DNA of 54,092 nt from an uncultured Muribaculaceae bacterium (GCA_944321865.1 CALUMZ010000011.1:1-54092); one strand, 5' to 3'; numbered from the stretch's first letter, positions 28,001 to 36,949 are shown. The notes: generated by a model not told the origin, from the letters alone. A program made the numbers and translations.

Positions 28001-31000
28001 CGAATATGTACAATTTTGGCTGATGAGCCCGTTCCTCGACCCCGACAACCCGAACCAAGAGGGAGGAGACCTGTATTTCAACCTTGGAGAAGTGAGCGAA
28101 GATGTGCTCAAAGACGGCTACAAGTCCTACGAGAACGGCCTGCCTGCCGACGGTAACAACCAATATATGCTCGAAACCGCATGGGGACGCGTGTCAACCC
28201 AAACCTCCTTGACATACGCCTTCGACAACACGGCCGACTCACGCCGCATGCAAGATGTGGGCCTTGACGGATTGAGCAACGATGCCGAGTATGCCCACAG
28301 CAGTTATGCTGCATTCTTGGAAGAGCTAAGGTCGAAACTGTCGCCTGCTGCAATCGCCGCAATGGAGCAGAACGCCTTTTCGCCGCTCAACGACCCTGCC
28401 GGCGACAACTACCATTTCTACCGCGGATATGATTACGATGAACAGCAATTATCGATTCTCGAGCGCTACAAGCATTACAACGGCACCGAGGGGAACTCAC
28501 TTTCAAGCGATGAAGCCGGCGATGGGTTGTACCAATCGTCGCGCAGCGTGCCCGACGTTGAAGACATTAACGGCGACAACACGCTCAACGAGTATGAACG
28601 CTACTTCCAATACCGTGTGTCGTTGCGCCCCGAAGACCTTGTCGTGGGGCACAACTACATCACCGACGTGCGCGAAACCACCGTCACCACCCGCGACGGC
28701 AACAAGCAAGATGTGACATGGTACCAGTTCAAGATACCCTTGAGCGAATATGAAAAAACCGTAGGTTCCATTTCCGACTTCTCCACCATTCGCTTCATTC
28801 GCATGTTCATGACAGGATTCAAGCAAACTACACACTTGCGCTTTGCTTCGCTCGAACTGGTACGCGGCGAATGGAGAACATACGACTACAACCTGAACAC
28901 ACGCGGCGACGCACCGGCCGAGGGCAATCTTGACGTAAGCGTCGTAAACATCGAGGAGAATGCCGGCCGTACACCTGTAAACTACGTGCTGCCGCCGGGT
29001 GTGACCCGCATCGTCGACCCCGGACAATCGCAAGCCGTACAGCTCAACGAGCAATCAATGTCGCTCGAAATAACCGATTTGCAAGCCGGTGACGCACGTG
29101 CAGTGTATAAAAACACAAGCCTCGACTTGCGCACCTACAAACGGCTCCAGATGCACGTCCACAACGAAGCTGTGGTGGACGATGTGACCGGACTGACAAA
29201 TGGCGACGTGGCAATGTTCATACGCCTCGGCTCTGACGTAAAAAACAACTACTACGAATATGAGATTCCGCTCGAAGTTACCCCCGAAGGACATTACAGC
29301 GCCGAAGGCAACGACCGCTCCATCGTGTGGCCCGAATCTAACCGCCTCGACATGGAACTCGAATTATTCACCAACGTAAAGAAAAACCGCAACCAGCGCA
29401 AAATGGCCGGTACCGGCGGCGTGTCGTATACAACCGAATACTCCGAGTATGACTCGAAAAACAACCGCGTCACAGTCAAGGGAAATCCATCACTAAGCAA
29501 CGTGAAAGTAATCATGATAGGTGTACGCAACAATGCCTCCACGTCAAAAGATTGCATCGTATGGGTCAATGAATTGCGTGTCACCGACTTCGACAGCGAT
29601 GGCGGTTGGGCAGCCAAAGGAAGTGTCAACCTGAACCTTAGCGACATAGCCACGTTCAACTTCTCGGGACACAAGGAAACAGTGGGATTCGGGTCGGTCG
29701 ACCAGAGCCTTTCCGAACGTAACCTTGAAGACTACTCACAATACAACATAGCATTGCAAGTGGATGCCGGACGCTTCTTGCCCGAAAAGGCAAAACTCAA
29801 CGCGCCCATATACTTCTCCATGACAAAAGAGAAAACCACCCCCAAGTATAACCCGCTCGATGAGGATATTTTGCTGAAAGATGCTCTCGATGCATGTTCC
29901 ACCGACGAACAACGCGACTCCATCGAAGCGTTTGCCGTAACACGCAGCACGGTAAAAAGTTTCAGCATATCGGGATTACGATTCGATGTTAAAAGCAAGA
30001 ATCCCATGCCTTGGGACCCGGCCAATTTCACTCTAAGCTATTCTTCAAACAAGCAACAAGACATCGACCCCGACAATGAATATGAAAATACCAACGACTA
30101 CCGGGGCAGCTTCCAGTACAGCTATGCGCCATATTTCAAGCCGTTCAAGCCATTCAAGGGATTAAAAAGCAAATCCAAGAATGTGAAATTCTTGAAAGAA
30201 TGGGAATTTAACTGGTTGCCTACTTCGATAGAATTTTTCACCAATATTTCACGATACTACTACGAACAACAAGAACGCAACACCACCGAAAGTGACATCG
30301 AACTGCCGGTATCGGTAAGTAAGAACTTCTTGTGGGACAGGCAATTTGCCTTAAACTGGAATCTCACCAAATCGCTCAACGTAGCATTTAATTCCAATAC
30401 CACGGCCCATATAGAAGAGCCGGCCGGCGCAGTAAACAAACGCCTTTTCCCCGACAAATACAAGTTATGGAAAGACTCGGTGATGCAAAGTATCAAAAAC
30501 CTTGGTACGCCGTATGCCTATGACCAGTCGTTCGTGACCACCTACAAAGCTCCATTCAATGCCATTCCGGCCATCAATTTCATAACCGCCTCACTGACGT
30601 ACAACTCGGCTTATAACTGGGAACGCGGGACATCGATCAACGGCATTGAAACAGGGCACACCATTTATAACCAATCGTCATGGAACTTCGACAGCCGCAT
30701 AAACCTTGAACAATTCTACAACAAATTCAAGTATCTGCGCGAAGTGAACAAGCGGTTTAGCAATTCGCGACGTCCCACCGCCGACAAAAAGCCCAAACGC
30801 TTTGAGCGCACCATCATGCTAAAGCCCGACACGACAGTGACGGTGCGCCACAACCTGCGCACGAAGAAGTTGAAAATCAGTGCCACGGCCAACGGGAAAG
30901 CGTATGCCATACAAACACGCATCGTCGACGACAACAATATAGAAGTATTGAACCGCGACTCACTGAACATAAAACTCGTGGTAATCGAGAACAACAAGGA

Positions 31001-32444
31001 AAAGAAAAACTTCTGGCGCGAAGCTGCGCAATATGCCACACGGTTTGGCATGATGGTGCGCAATGTGAGCATTCGTTACAAGAACACCAAATCACTCACC
31101 TTGCCTCAATTCATGCCCGAGATTGGCGACATATTCGGGCAATCATCGCATTACGACATAATGGCTCCGGGTCTCGACTTTGCTTTTGGCTTCTATGACG
31201 ACAGTTATATACATAAGGCAAAAGAGCGCGGATGGCTGCTTGCCGATGAAACCCAGACGTCGCCTGCCATGTTCTCGCGGACCGAGGAATTTGACCTTGA
31301 AATAGGCTTGGAACCGATAAAAGGTTTGAAAATAACCTTGACGACCAACAGGACCGACAGCCGCACCGACCAAATCATGTTCATGTATGACAACATGAAC
31401 ACAACCTACTCGGGAAGCTACACCAAGACACACTGCGCAATACTCACATCCTTGAAAGGCTCGTCGGCCGAGAACGGATATGCCAGTGCCACATTCGACA
31501 AATTCCTTGAAAACATACCCGTCATCGCACAGCGCCTGCAAAGCCGTTACCGTGGAATAAACTACCCCACCACGGGATTTATGCAAGGCCATGCCCTCGC
31601 AGGGTTGCCATTCGATGCATCGAACGGAGGCGTGAACACAGCCGGCAGCGACGTGCTGATTCCGGCATTTGTGGCAGCATACACAGGGCAAAGTCCCGAC
31701 AAGGTTACACTTGACCCGTTCCCGGGACTCAGCGCAATGCTCCCCAACTGGCGCATCACGTATGATGGCATAGGCAAAATAGAATGGTTCAAGAAGCTGT
31801 TCAGGAACTTCACCCTCACACATGCCTACCAGTGCACTTATTCCGTAGGGTCGTTCACCAGCTATTCCGATTGGATATCGGTAGGCGACGGCATCGGTTT
31901 CAGTCAAAGCGAACTGACTCAGAACCCCTACCCCACATCGCCCTACAATATATCGTCGGTGGCGATAACCGAAAAGTTTGCGCCGCTCATAGGCGTGTCG
32001 GCAACAATGTACAACAACATCACCTTCAACGCCGAATATCGCGACAGCCGCACCCTCACCCTGAATTCTGCGGCAGGGCAACTCGTGGAGGCTTCGAGCA
32101 AATCATTGGTAGTGGGTGGCAGCTATAAAATAGCCAACTTTAACTCTATCCTTAAATTAGGAGGCAAGCAGCAAGGAATAAACCACGACCTTACCATAAA
32201 TGCCGATTTCACTCTGTCGAACAACAATGCACTAATACGCAAAATAGAAAGCAACACTGCACAAGCCACAAGCGGGACTCGAACAGTGTCGATAAACGTA
32301 ACAGCCGACTATGTATTAAGCAAACGTCTGACTGTGGGAGCATATTTTGACCATCAAATCAACACCCCGCTCGTGTCATCCACAGCCTACCCGACAAGCA
32401 ACACCAACTTCGGCATCTCCATCAATTTGTCGCTCACGAGGTAA
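25002..32444 (+). CDS. sprA: SprA/Sov, type IX secretion outer-membrane translocon
   Basis: A 2480-residue protein. SprA forms the very large beta-barrel through which the type IX secretion system exports cargo with a conserved C-terminal domain. Residues about 11-31 form a signal sequence, followed by a Pro-rich stretch (PPPPPTAPA). SprA-type motifs include DPFNIFDMSFGLGPLEKVFG and GSSYIDDFESTQTGIDLRSP. The C-terminus ends as alternating barrel strands (FGISINLSLTR). Length is typical (about 2400-2500). Its place after ruvA is conserved in several Bacteroidota. No other T9SS gene (porK-N, porV) is in the window, so an active system cannot be judged here. Confidence 0.96.
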   Translation: MTGFPIKSNHKIKFRAIAACLVLTASAWGFYALGQYHKSELPPPPPTAPASATRDTGTDTIATQFPVRPTVPDSYDYLEEQHNYSADLKNPSNITTEAEYDYESGCYIIRTKLGDKEIATPFMLSADEYNNLVLRQSMQEYYRQKNSDLAQNKKDPFNIFDMSFGLGPLEKVFGPGGVQLKTQGSVQLTLGMKMNKTDNPALSVDARRSTYFDFDEKIQATINASVGSKMKFNMNYNTDATFDFDSQNLKLQYEGEEDEIIKSIEAGNVSMTTGSSLIRGSTALFGIKTTMQFGKLTATALVSQQNSESQTVNTKGGAQTTEFSINADEYDANRHFFLSQFFYDNYDNFCATLPLVNSGINITRIEVWVTNKRQNYEESRNLVAFMDLGENQRLASNHWIGNPAIANPSNTSNNLLDEIRNSYPDARSISQVTTVLQPLADYGIEGGRDYEKVESARLLSSSEYTLNSALGYISLRSALSNDEVLAVAYEYTYRGQTYQVGEFSGDVTSSEQSLYVKMLKGSTVSPYLPSWKLMMKNVYSLGAYQVQKENFRLNVKYLSDTTGTEISYIPDGAINGTPLIQVLNVDRLDSNEQPNPDGRYDYIEGYTILASTGKVIFPVAEPFGSHLRKKIGNDAIADRYVYEELYDSTLTVAQQLSDKNKFTLSGEYQASTGSQINLNAMNVPQGSVVVTAGGVTLTENSDYVVDYNMGIVTIINQSIIDAGTSISVSLENQSTFSTQRKTLLGLDLNYQFSPDFNIGGTIMHYSEKPLTEKVSIGNEVVKNTIWGLNFSYKTEFMWLTNLLNKIPTVNATAPSSISLEGEFAQLIPHQAHTGSSEGSSYIDDFESTQTGIDLRSPYLWFLSSTPYDTGSDALFPEAGLSNNVDYGKNRALLAWYYIDQMFTERNSSLAPGYIRNDLAQLSNPYVREISYTELYPDRELSYGESTTIQTLNLSFYPTERGPYNLDATNIDSDGNLLYPEKRWGGIMRKLDNTNFEASNIEYVQFWLMSPFLDPDNPNQEGGDLYFNLGEVSEDVLKDGYKSYENGLPADGNNQYMLETAWGRVSTQTSLTYAFDNTADSRRMQDVGLDGLSNDAEYAHSSYAAFLEELRSKLSPAAIAAMEQNAFSPLNDPAGDNYHFYRGYDYDEQQLSILERYKHYNGTEGNSLSSDEAGDGLYQSSRSVPDVEDINGDNTLNEYERYFQYRVSLRPEDLVVGHNYITDVRETTVTTRDGNKQDVTWYQFKIPLSEYEKTVGSISDFSTIRFIRMFMTGFKQTTHLRFASLELVRGEWRTYDYNLNTRGDAPAEGNLDVSVVNIEENAGRTPVNYVLPPGVTRIVDPGQSQAVQLNEQSMSLEITDLQAGDARAVYKNTSLDLRTYKRLQMHVHNEAVVDDVTGLTNGDVAMFIRLGSDVKNNYYEYEIPLEVTPEGHYSAEGNDRSIVWPESNRLDMELELFTNVKKNRNQRKMAGTGGVSYTTEYSEYDSKNNRVTVKGNPSLSNVKVIMIGVRNNASTSKDCIVWVNELRVTDFDSDGGWAAKGSVNLNLSDIATFNFSGHKETVGFGSVDQSLSERNLEDYSQYNIALQVDAGRFLPEKAKLNAPIYFSMTKEKTTPKYNPLDEDILLKDALDACSTDEQRDSIEAFAVTRSTVKSFSISGLRFDVKSKNPMPWDPANFTLSYSSNKQQDIDPDNEYENTNDYRGSFQYSYAPYFKPFKPFKGLKSKSKNVKFLKEWEFNWLPTSIEFFTNISRYYYEQQERNTTESDIELPVSVSKNFLWDRQFALNWNLTKSLNVAFNSNTTAHIEEPAGAVNKRLFPDKYKLWKDSVMQSIKNLGTPYAYDQSFVTTYKAPFNAIPAINFITASLTYNSAYNWERGTSINGIETGHTIYNQSSWNFDSRINLEQFYNKFKYLREVNKRFSNSRRPTADKKPKRFERTIMLKPDTTVTVRHNLRTKKLKISATANGKAYAIQTRIVDDNNIEVLNRDSLNIKLVVIENNKEKKNFWREAAQYATRFGMMVRNVSIRYKNTKSLTLPQFMPEIGDIFGQSSHYDIMAPGLDFAFGFYDDSYIHKAKERGWLLADETQTSPAMFSRTEEFDLEIGLEPIKGLKITLTTNRTDSRTDQIMFMYDNMNTTYSGSYTKTHCAILTSLKGSSAENGYASATFDKFLENIPVIAQRLQSRYRGINYPTTGFMQGHALAGLPFDASNGGVNTAGSDVLIPAFVAAYTGQSPDKVTLDPFPGLSAMLPNWRITYDGIGKIEWFKKLFRNFTLTHAYQCTYSVGSFTSYSDWISVGDGIGFSQSELTQNPYPTSPYNISSVAITEKFAPLIGVSATMYNNITFNAEYRDSRTLTLNSAAGQLVEASSKSLVVGGSYKIANFNSILKLGGKQQGINHDLTINADFTLSNNNALIRKIESNTAQATSGTRTVSINVTADYVLSKRLTVGAYFDHQINTPLVSSTAYPTSNTNFGISINLSLTR

Positions 32445-32474
32445 CAGCAATTAGCCCCTACCACGAGCTCCATC

Positions 32475-33095
32475 CTACCGACCGGCACGCGACAACAAAC
32501 CTTCGGCAGGAACAAGCAATATTTCGATACGGCGGTTAATGGCACGATTGGCAACAGTGTTGTTGGGCAACAACGGGCTTTCACTTCCCATTCCAAACTC
32601 CACAATATCACTGATTTCGGTATTACCGCGCAACCAGTCGGCAACAATCATGGCTTGCTTTCCGCTGCGTTTCAAGCAATAAGCAGGCGACCCCGTATTA
32701 TCGGCATACCCTGCCACTACAATTTTATACAGGCCGTGGACACCCAAGTAAGGCACTACCGAATGCAACCGCCTCACCCCCTTGGGTGAAAGGTCGTCAC
32801 TGCCGGGAGTGAAAAGCCTGTGCGTGGGAATGATAACTACTATCACCTCGCGATGCCGCATCATTTCCACCTCAAAACCGGCCTTGACAAGCGACTTGGC
32901 CACCGACATTTGATAATCACGCACATACTCTTTGATATTGTCGTCAACAACAGGCTCGCTCACACATTCGCGGTATGATTCTTGTGCGGCAACTTGCACA
33001 ATTGCCTGCATGGTAAATGGCATAACCATGCAGGCAACAACAGATAGAATATATTTTCTGAATCTTTTATTATTCGTCTTCCAGCGTATTTTCAT
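32475..33095 (-). CDS. OmpA-family (OmpA/MotB domain) periplasmic protein
   Basis: Residues 1-40 form a long signal peptide with a basic start (KIRWKTNNKRFRK) and the hydrophobic run YILSVVACMVMPF. The C-terminal half is an OmpA-like peptidoglycan-binding fold: HRLFTPGSDDLSPKGVRRLH, VVAGYADNTGSPAY and ANRAINRRIEILL. The usual GHTDNTG is GYADNTG, and the LSxxRAxxV helix is altered (CLKRSGKQAMIV), so the Arg that binds diaminopimelate may be missing. I prefer ATG 33095, which overlaps the upstream gene by 26 nt; an in-frame ATG at 33140 would overlap more. It converges with sprA 30 bp away. Confidence 0.8.
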   Translation of the reverse strand: MKIRWKTNNKRFRKYILSVVACMVMPFTMQAIVQVAAQESYRECVSEPVVDDNIKEYVRDYQMSVAKSLVKAGFEVEMMRHREVIVVIIPTHRLFTPGSDDLSPKGVRRLHSVVPYLGVHGLYKIVVAGYADNTGSPAYCLKRSGKQAMIVADWLRGNTEISDIVEFGMGSESPLLPNNTVANRAINRRIEILLVPAEGLLSRAGR

Positions 33096-33384
33096 ATTCC
33101 AATTCACCCTGAACCAAGTATTTAATGTCGTCGACCTCAATTTGATTATCGGGATCTTTACGAAGGTTCTTCTTGACGTAGTTCACTATTTCATTGATAT
33201 TGTATTCGTCCACAACATCATCGTCATACAAAACTTCGTCTTCGTCACCTTTCTCGAAATAGTCAAACATTGTATCAATCAAAAGCAATATGTCGTCATC
33301 GCTGTACTTGTTTTTGATTGCTTCGGGCACGTAACTTCTGATGAATGATATGGCATCATTTTCATCAAATTCCTTAGTTTCCAT
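33070..33384 (-). CDS. Small acidic protein of unknown function
   Basis: A 104-residue cytoplasmic protein with a very high Asp/Glu content (for example EKGDEDEVLYDDDVVDEYN) and no signal or membrane segment. Predicted helices alternate with acidic loops. I do not recognise the family. It sits 68 bp after rimM, and its 3' end overlaps the start of the OmpA-like gene by 26 nt, which points to coupled translation. Confidence 0.75.
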   Translation of the reverse strand: METKEFDENDAISFIRSYVPEAIKNKYSDDDILLLIDTMFDYFEKGDEDEVLYDDDVVDEYNINEIVNYVKKNLRKDPDNQIEVDDIKYLVQGELEYENTLEDE

Positions 33385-33452
33385 TTTTTTGTTTTTGTTT
33401 CTAAGTAATAAATAAATGTGATTTTTTGATTATACTAATTTTTAAAGGTTTA

Positions 33453-33986
33453 TTACATATCCGTCAAGCCCTCGGGCAAGAGCATGCTTATCGTTTTCCC
33501 ATCAAGGTCAATATCAGTCACCAAGTCATCGGCCGCCGGTACCAAAATCGTAGAACCGTCACCACGTTCCACCACAAACAATACGTTCTCGGTGGCATCG
33601 TCTATGTCCACAATTTCCCCCACAGGCTCCACGCCGTCGTATAATGTGTAGCCTATAAAGTAATCCGTCGGCACCTCGTCGGCATCATCCATCTCGTGCT
33701 GTAATTCGTCATACTCGCGTTTAAGCACATACACCGTCTTATTGACAAGGCGGCGCACTGCATCGCTGCTGTCCATTCCACTGAATTTAAGCAACAATGT
33801 CATTGCGCCCTTTCCACGCATCGAATCGGCAAAAAAAGGCACATAAATACCATCCACGTCACAGACGAAGCAACTGAAACGGCTTGCCGTCTCACCGTCA
33901 CAATCAAAAGTGGCACTGATTTCACCTTCCACCCCGTGAGGCTTGTTGAAGGTTCCTATCTCTATCAATTCGTCACGCGTTATCAT
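33453..33986 (-). CDS. rimM: Ribosome maturation factor RimM
   Basis: A 177-residue factor for late assembly of the 30S head. It has an N-terminal RimM barrel (IGTFNKPHGVEGEISATF) and a C-terminal PRC-barrel (DYFIGYTLYDGVEPVGEIVDI, ending AADDLVTDIDLDGKTISM). It lies 16 bp after murA, in the DUF4290-murA-rimM order common in Bacteroidota. In many other bacteria rimM is instead with rpsP, trmD and rplS, which are absent here. Confidence 0.95.
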   Translation of the reverse strand: MITRDELIEIGTFNKPHGVEGEISATFDCDGETASRFSCFVCDVDGIYVPFFADSMRGKGAMTLLLKFSGMDSSDAVRRLVNKTVYVLKREYDELQHEMDDADEVPTDYFIGYTLYDGVEPVGEIVDIDDATENVLFVVERGDGSTILVPAADDLVTDIDLDGKTISMLLPEGLTDM

Positions 33987-34002
33987 CTCTCACCTGCAAC
34001 TG

Positions 34003-35310
34003 TCAAGAAGTCCTGATTATATTTGCACCGATTGCATTCAACCGCTTGTCAATATCTTGATATCCACGGTCGATTTGGTCTATATTATGAATGTAGCTCG
34101 TGCCGCGAGCCGACATTGCGGCAATCAGCAGTGCTATACCGGCGCGAATGTCGGGCGACACCATATTTGAAGCCCGCAACGAATTGCGGCGACCAAGTCC
34201 GATAACGGCGGCACGGTGCGGGTCGCACAATATGATTTGCGCTCCCATGTCTATTAGTTTGTCGACAAAGAAAAGGCGGCTTTCAAACATCTTCTGGTGT
34301 ATGAGCACGCACCCCTTGGCCTGCGTTGCCACCACCAGCATCACGCTAAGCAAGTCGGGCGACAGACCCGGCCACGGGGCATCGGCAATGTTCATTATCG
34401 AGCCATCCATGAAAGTTTCTATTTCATACACATCTTGTGACGGCACATGAATATCATCGCCAATCACTTCAAGTCCTATTCCCAATCGCTTGAAACTGTC
34501 GGGAATAATTCCGAGGTTCTTAATCGACACATTCTTCAACGTCACATCCGACCCCGTCATGGCAGCCATGCCTATGAAACTGCCCACTTCAATCATGTCG
34601 GGCAAGACGGTGTGTTCACAGCCATGCAAGCTCTGTACACCCTCTATCGTCAGCAGATTCGACCCTATGCCATTAATTTTCGCACCCATCGAGACGAGCA
34701 TCTTCGACAATTGCTGCAAATAAGGCTCACACGCGGCATTGTAAATGGTGGTCGTGCCCTCGGCAAGCACGGCGGCCATCAAGATATTGGCCGTACCTGT
34801 CACCGAAGCCTCATCGAGCAACATATATTCACCATGCAAGCGGTCGGCTTTTATTTCATACAACCGACGGTCGGAAATGTATTCAAAAGTCGCGCCCAGT
34901 TTCATGATCCCAAGGAAATGGGTATCGAGCCTGCGGCGCCCTATCTTGTCACCACCCGGTTTTGGAAGGATGGCATAACCGTAACGAGCCAACAAAGGGC
35001 CTATAATCATGACCGAGCCACGCAACGATGACATTTTTTTACAAAATTCCGGAGTTTCAAGATAAGCCAAATTTATATCCTTTGCCTGAAACGTATATGA
35101 AGTCTCACCGGCTCTCGTCACCGACACCCCCATATCCTTCAACAAAGAAATCAAGTTGTTCACATCAAGAATATCGGGCAAATTGTTAATTTTCACCTCG
35201 TCGCCCGTCAACAATGTGGCACATAATATCTCCAACGCTTCATTCTTGGCGCCCTGCGGCACAATTTCTCCGCACATGCGGTGACCGCCTTCAACTACGA
35301 ATGTACTCAT
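34003..35310 (-). CDS. murA: UDP-GlcNAc 1-carboxyvinyltransferase with Asp at the fosfomycin site
   Basis: First committed step of peptidoglycan synthesis, transferring enolpyruvyl from PEP to UDP-GlcNAc. The 435-residue EPSP-synthase-like fold has the substrate Lys22-Asn23 (QGAKNEALEIL) and the active-site loop PKPGGDKIGRRRLDTHF. In that loop Asp121 replaces the Cys of Escherichia coli MurA (PGGCxIG). Asp variants are active but are not alkylated by fosfomycin, so target-based resistance is expected. It lies between DUF4290 and rimM on one strand. Confidence 0.96.
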   Translation of the reverse strand: MSTFVVEGGHRMCGEIVPQGAKNEALEILCATLLTGDEVKINNLPDILDVNNLISLLKDMGVSVTRAGETSYTFQAKDINLAYLETPEFCKKMSSLRGSVMIIGPLLARYGYAILPKPGGDKIGRRRLDTHFLGIMKLGATFEYISDRRLYEIKADRLHGEYMLLDEASVTGTANILMAAVLAEGTTTIYNAACEPYLQQLSKMLVSMGAKINGIGSNLLTIEGVQSLHGCEHTVLPDMIEVGSFIGMAAMTGSDVTLKNVSIKNLGIIPDSFKRLGIGLEVIGDDIHVPSQDVYEIETFMDGSIMNIADAPWPGLSPDLLSVMLVVATQAKGCVLIHQKMFESRLFFVDKLIDMGAQIILCDPHRAAVIGLGRRNSLRASNMVSPDIRAGIALLIAAMSARGTSYIHNIDQIDRGYQDIDKRLNAIGANIIRTS

Positions 35311-35410
35311 GGCTTTTGCATGTTATTAGGTTAGTAATCTTAATGCTATATTTAATTGTAGTGTCCCGGATGCAAACGCTCCGTGCAATAATATGTGTGC
35401 GTACACCTGA

Positions 35411-36010
35411 TTATTTTTTCTTTTTCTTCTTCCCGGTTGCAGCTACAGGAGCCGGAGCTTCCTTGAACTCACGCAACTTGTAGGTTGCAGGATCAAGATT
35501 GATTTTCCCTTTGGAATAATGGTACAAGTCTTTCAAGATTTTTTCATCCTCCACACCATCCTTGTTAATCGAGAAAATCAACTTCTTCATATGATTGGCT
35601 ATAAGCGAAATCAATGCGTCCTTTTCGGGCCCGTCGGGATATTCGCAAGCCTGCGCAATCATCAATTCTATCAATTTCCCATAATGCCTGTACTTGATGT
35701 GGTCGAGCTTGTAATCGACACGCTGAGGCTTGCTGTCGAGGTTTTCCTTCTTCACCACCTCATACGGGAAATCTATATCGAGTTTAAAATCCGACATTAT
35801 GGCAAGATGGTCCCACAACTTGTGTTTATAGTCATCGGAATCCCGTATCTGCGGAAACAAGTTTCCCATGATTTGTATTATTGTGTAAGCACATCGAGTA
35901 CGTTCCTCCCTGTCGGGTATGCTCACACAGTAATCCACCATCTGCTGCACATTGCGCCCATACTCGGGCAATACCAATTTTTCTTTTTGGGTATTGTATT
36001 CTAAACTCAT
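35411..36010 (-). CDS. DUF4290 domain protein
   Basis: A 199-residue cytoplasmic protein of unknown function, conserved beside murA in Bacteroidota. It is mostly helical with no signal peptide. Motifs include LPEYGRNVQQMVDYC near the N-terminus and FPYEVVKKENLDSKPQRVDY in the middle. It ends in an Ala-Pro linker followed by six lysines, a tail that could bind nucleic acid or membrane. Duplicated promoters stand upstream and probably drive the run of five minus-strand genes down to 32475. Confidence 0.85.
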   Translation of the reverse strand: MSLEYNTQKEKLVLPEYGRNVQQMVDYCVSIPDREERTRCAYTIIQIMGNLFPQIRDSDDYKHKLWDHLAIMSDFKLDIDFPYEVVKKENLDSKPQRVDYKLDHIKYRHYGKLIELMIAQACEYPDGPEKDALISLIANHMKKLIFSINKDGVEDEKILKDLYHYSKGKINLDPATYKLREFKEAPAPVAATGKKKKKK

Positions 36011-36037
36011 TTAATGAATAGTTCTTTAAATATAGTA

Positions 36038-36085
36038 CAAATATAGTGAAAGTCGAGCGCAGAAACAAATGAAAACGAAGTTTTC
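36038..36085 (-). promoter_or_regulatory. Proximal promoter of the DUF4290-murA-rimM run, with dyad
   Basis: Minus strand: -7 TATATTTG (36045-36038), a 20-bp spacer, -33 TTTG (36069-36066), then the hairpin GAAAAC-TTC-GTTTTC (36085-36071). The leader is about 20 nt. Confidence 0.65.
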
Positions 36086-36119
36086 AAATTTGGTTATGCC
36101 GAGACAAAGCTATATTATC

Positions 36120-36173
36120 CAAATATAATGAAAGTCGGGCGCAATACAAAAAAATGGACTTGTTCATTTTTTT
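36120..36173 (-). promoter_or_regulatory. Distal promoter of the DUF4290-murA-rimM run, with dyad
   Basis: Minus strand: -7 TATATTTG (36127-36120), a 19-bp spacer TATTGCGCCCGACTTTCAT, -33 TTTG (36150-36147), then a 9-bp dyad (CATTTTTTT/AAAAAAATG, 36148-36173). It sits 82 bp from the proximal copy. The dyad could also end the tsaB transcript. Confidence 0.65.
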
Positions 36174-36247
36174 CGTTTTGCCGAGACGCAAAATTTTGCC
36201 ACTATGCTGCAGGAAGTGATTTCAAAAGGTGCATCCTCCACCTTGCG

Positions 36248-36949
36248 TCATATCCGCTTCTTTGGCGTTGTCGCTTGAAAATCCTTCAGATACAGCGGCG
36301 TGGAATATGCCACATCGATGAAATTACCTTCGCGGAAATGCTTCTCGGCAAGAGCCATCATATCCATTGCCACAGGCTTCACACCCTCCACGAAATGCAA
36401 GTCATCGCCCGGCGACAAAATACTGCGCGCCTTGTCCGACCCGTTACCCATCAGCACCAACTTATGGTTACCGTCCGCACGAAATTGTGAAAAAGAATCG
36501 GCTGTGAGTATCATAGGCTGCGGTTCGAGTTGGGCAACAAGCGCCGGTGTATAAACGGCCGTGTAAACCTCACTGCGCCGGGCATCAAGCATCGGCACAT
36601 ATAGCAAGTTGTCTTCGTCAAAGAAATTGGCAAACATTGCCGACACGACAAGCAACTGCAACGTATTCACCCCAATCAGCGGCACCGACAGGCCGAAGCA
36701 CAACCCTTTGGCCTCAGAAAGCCCGATGCGTAACCCGGTGTAGGAGCCCGGCCCGATGCTCACGGCGACAGCATCGATATTCAACTCCCTTGTTTTGGCA
36801 TAAGTCATGCAACTCTCCACAAAGCGGCTCAATACGACGGCATGATTATGCCCTTCATAATCTTCATGATGTTCAAGCACCTGCCCGTCTTGAGTCAAGG
36901 CTACCGAACACACGTCGGTCGAAGTTTCTATATTTAATATCGTTGGCAT
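36248..36949 (-). CDS. tsaB: tRNA threonylcarbamoyladenosine synthesis protein TsaB
   Basis: A 233-residue ASKHA-fold partner of TsaD in making t6A37 on ANN-decoding tRNAs. The N-terminus ILNIETSTDVCSVAL and the motif SIGPGSYTGLRIGLSEAKGL are characteristic. The C-terminal part is shorter and variable, as usual. It is divergent from yicC; TsaC, TsaD and TsaE are not in the window. Confidence 0.95.
   Translation of the reverse strand: MPTILNIETSTDVCSVALTQDGQVLEHHEDYEGHNHAVVLSRFVESCMTYAKTRELNIDAVAVSIGPGSYTGLRIGLSEAKGLCFGLSVPLIGVNTLQLLVVSAMFANFFDEDNLLYVPMLDARRSEVYTAVYTPALVAQLEPQPMILTADSFSQFRADGNHKLVLMGNGSDKARSILSPGDDLHFVEGVKPVAMDMMALAEKHFREGNFIDVAYSTPLYLKDFQATTPKKRI

Larger units (their letters stand above)
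36038..36199. repeat. Tandem duplication (82-bp period) of a promoter module
   Basis: Two diverged units each read, on the plus strand, CAAATATA-(A/G)TGAAAGTCG(A/G)GCGC, then an A/T dyad, then TGCCGAGAC(A/G). The second unit ends in GAGACGCAAAATTTTGC (36183-36199), a 17-mer found again at 43855-43871. Confidence 0.6.
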
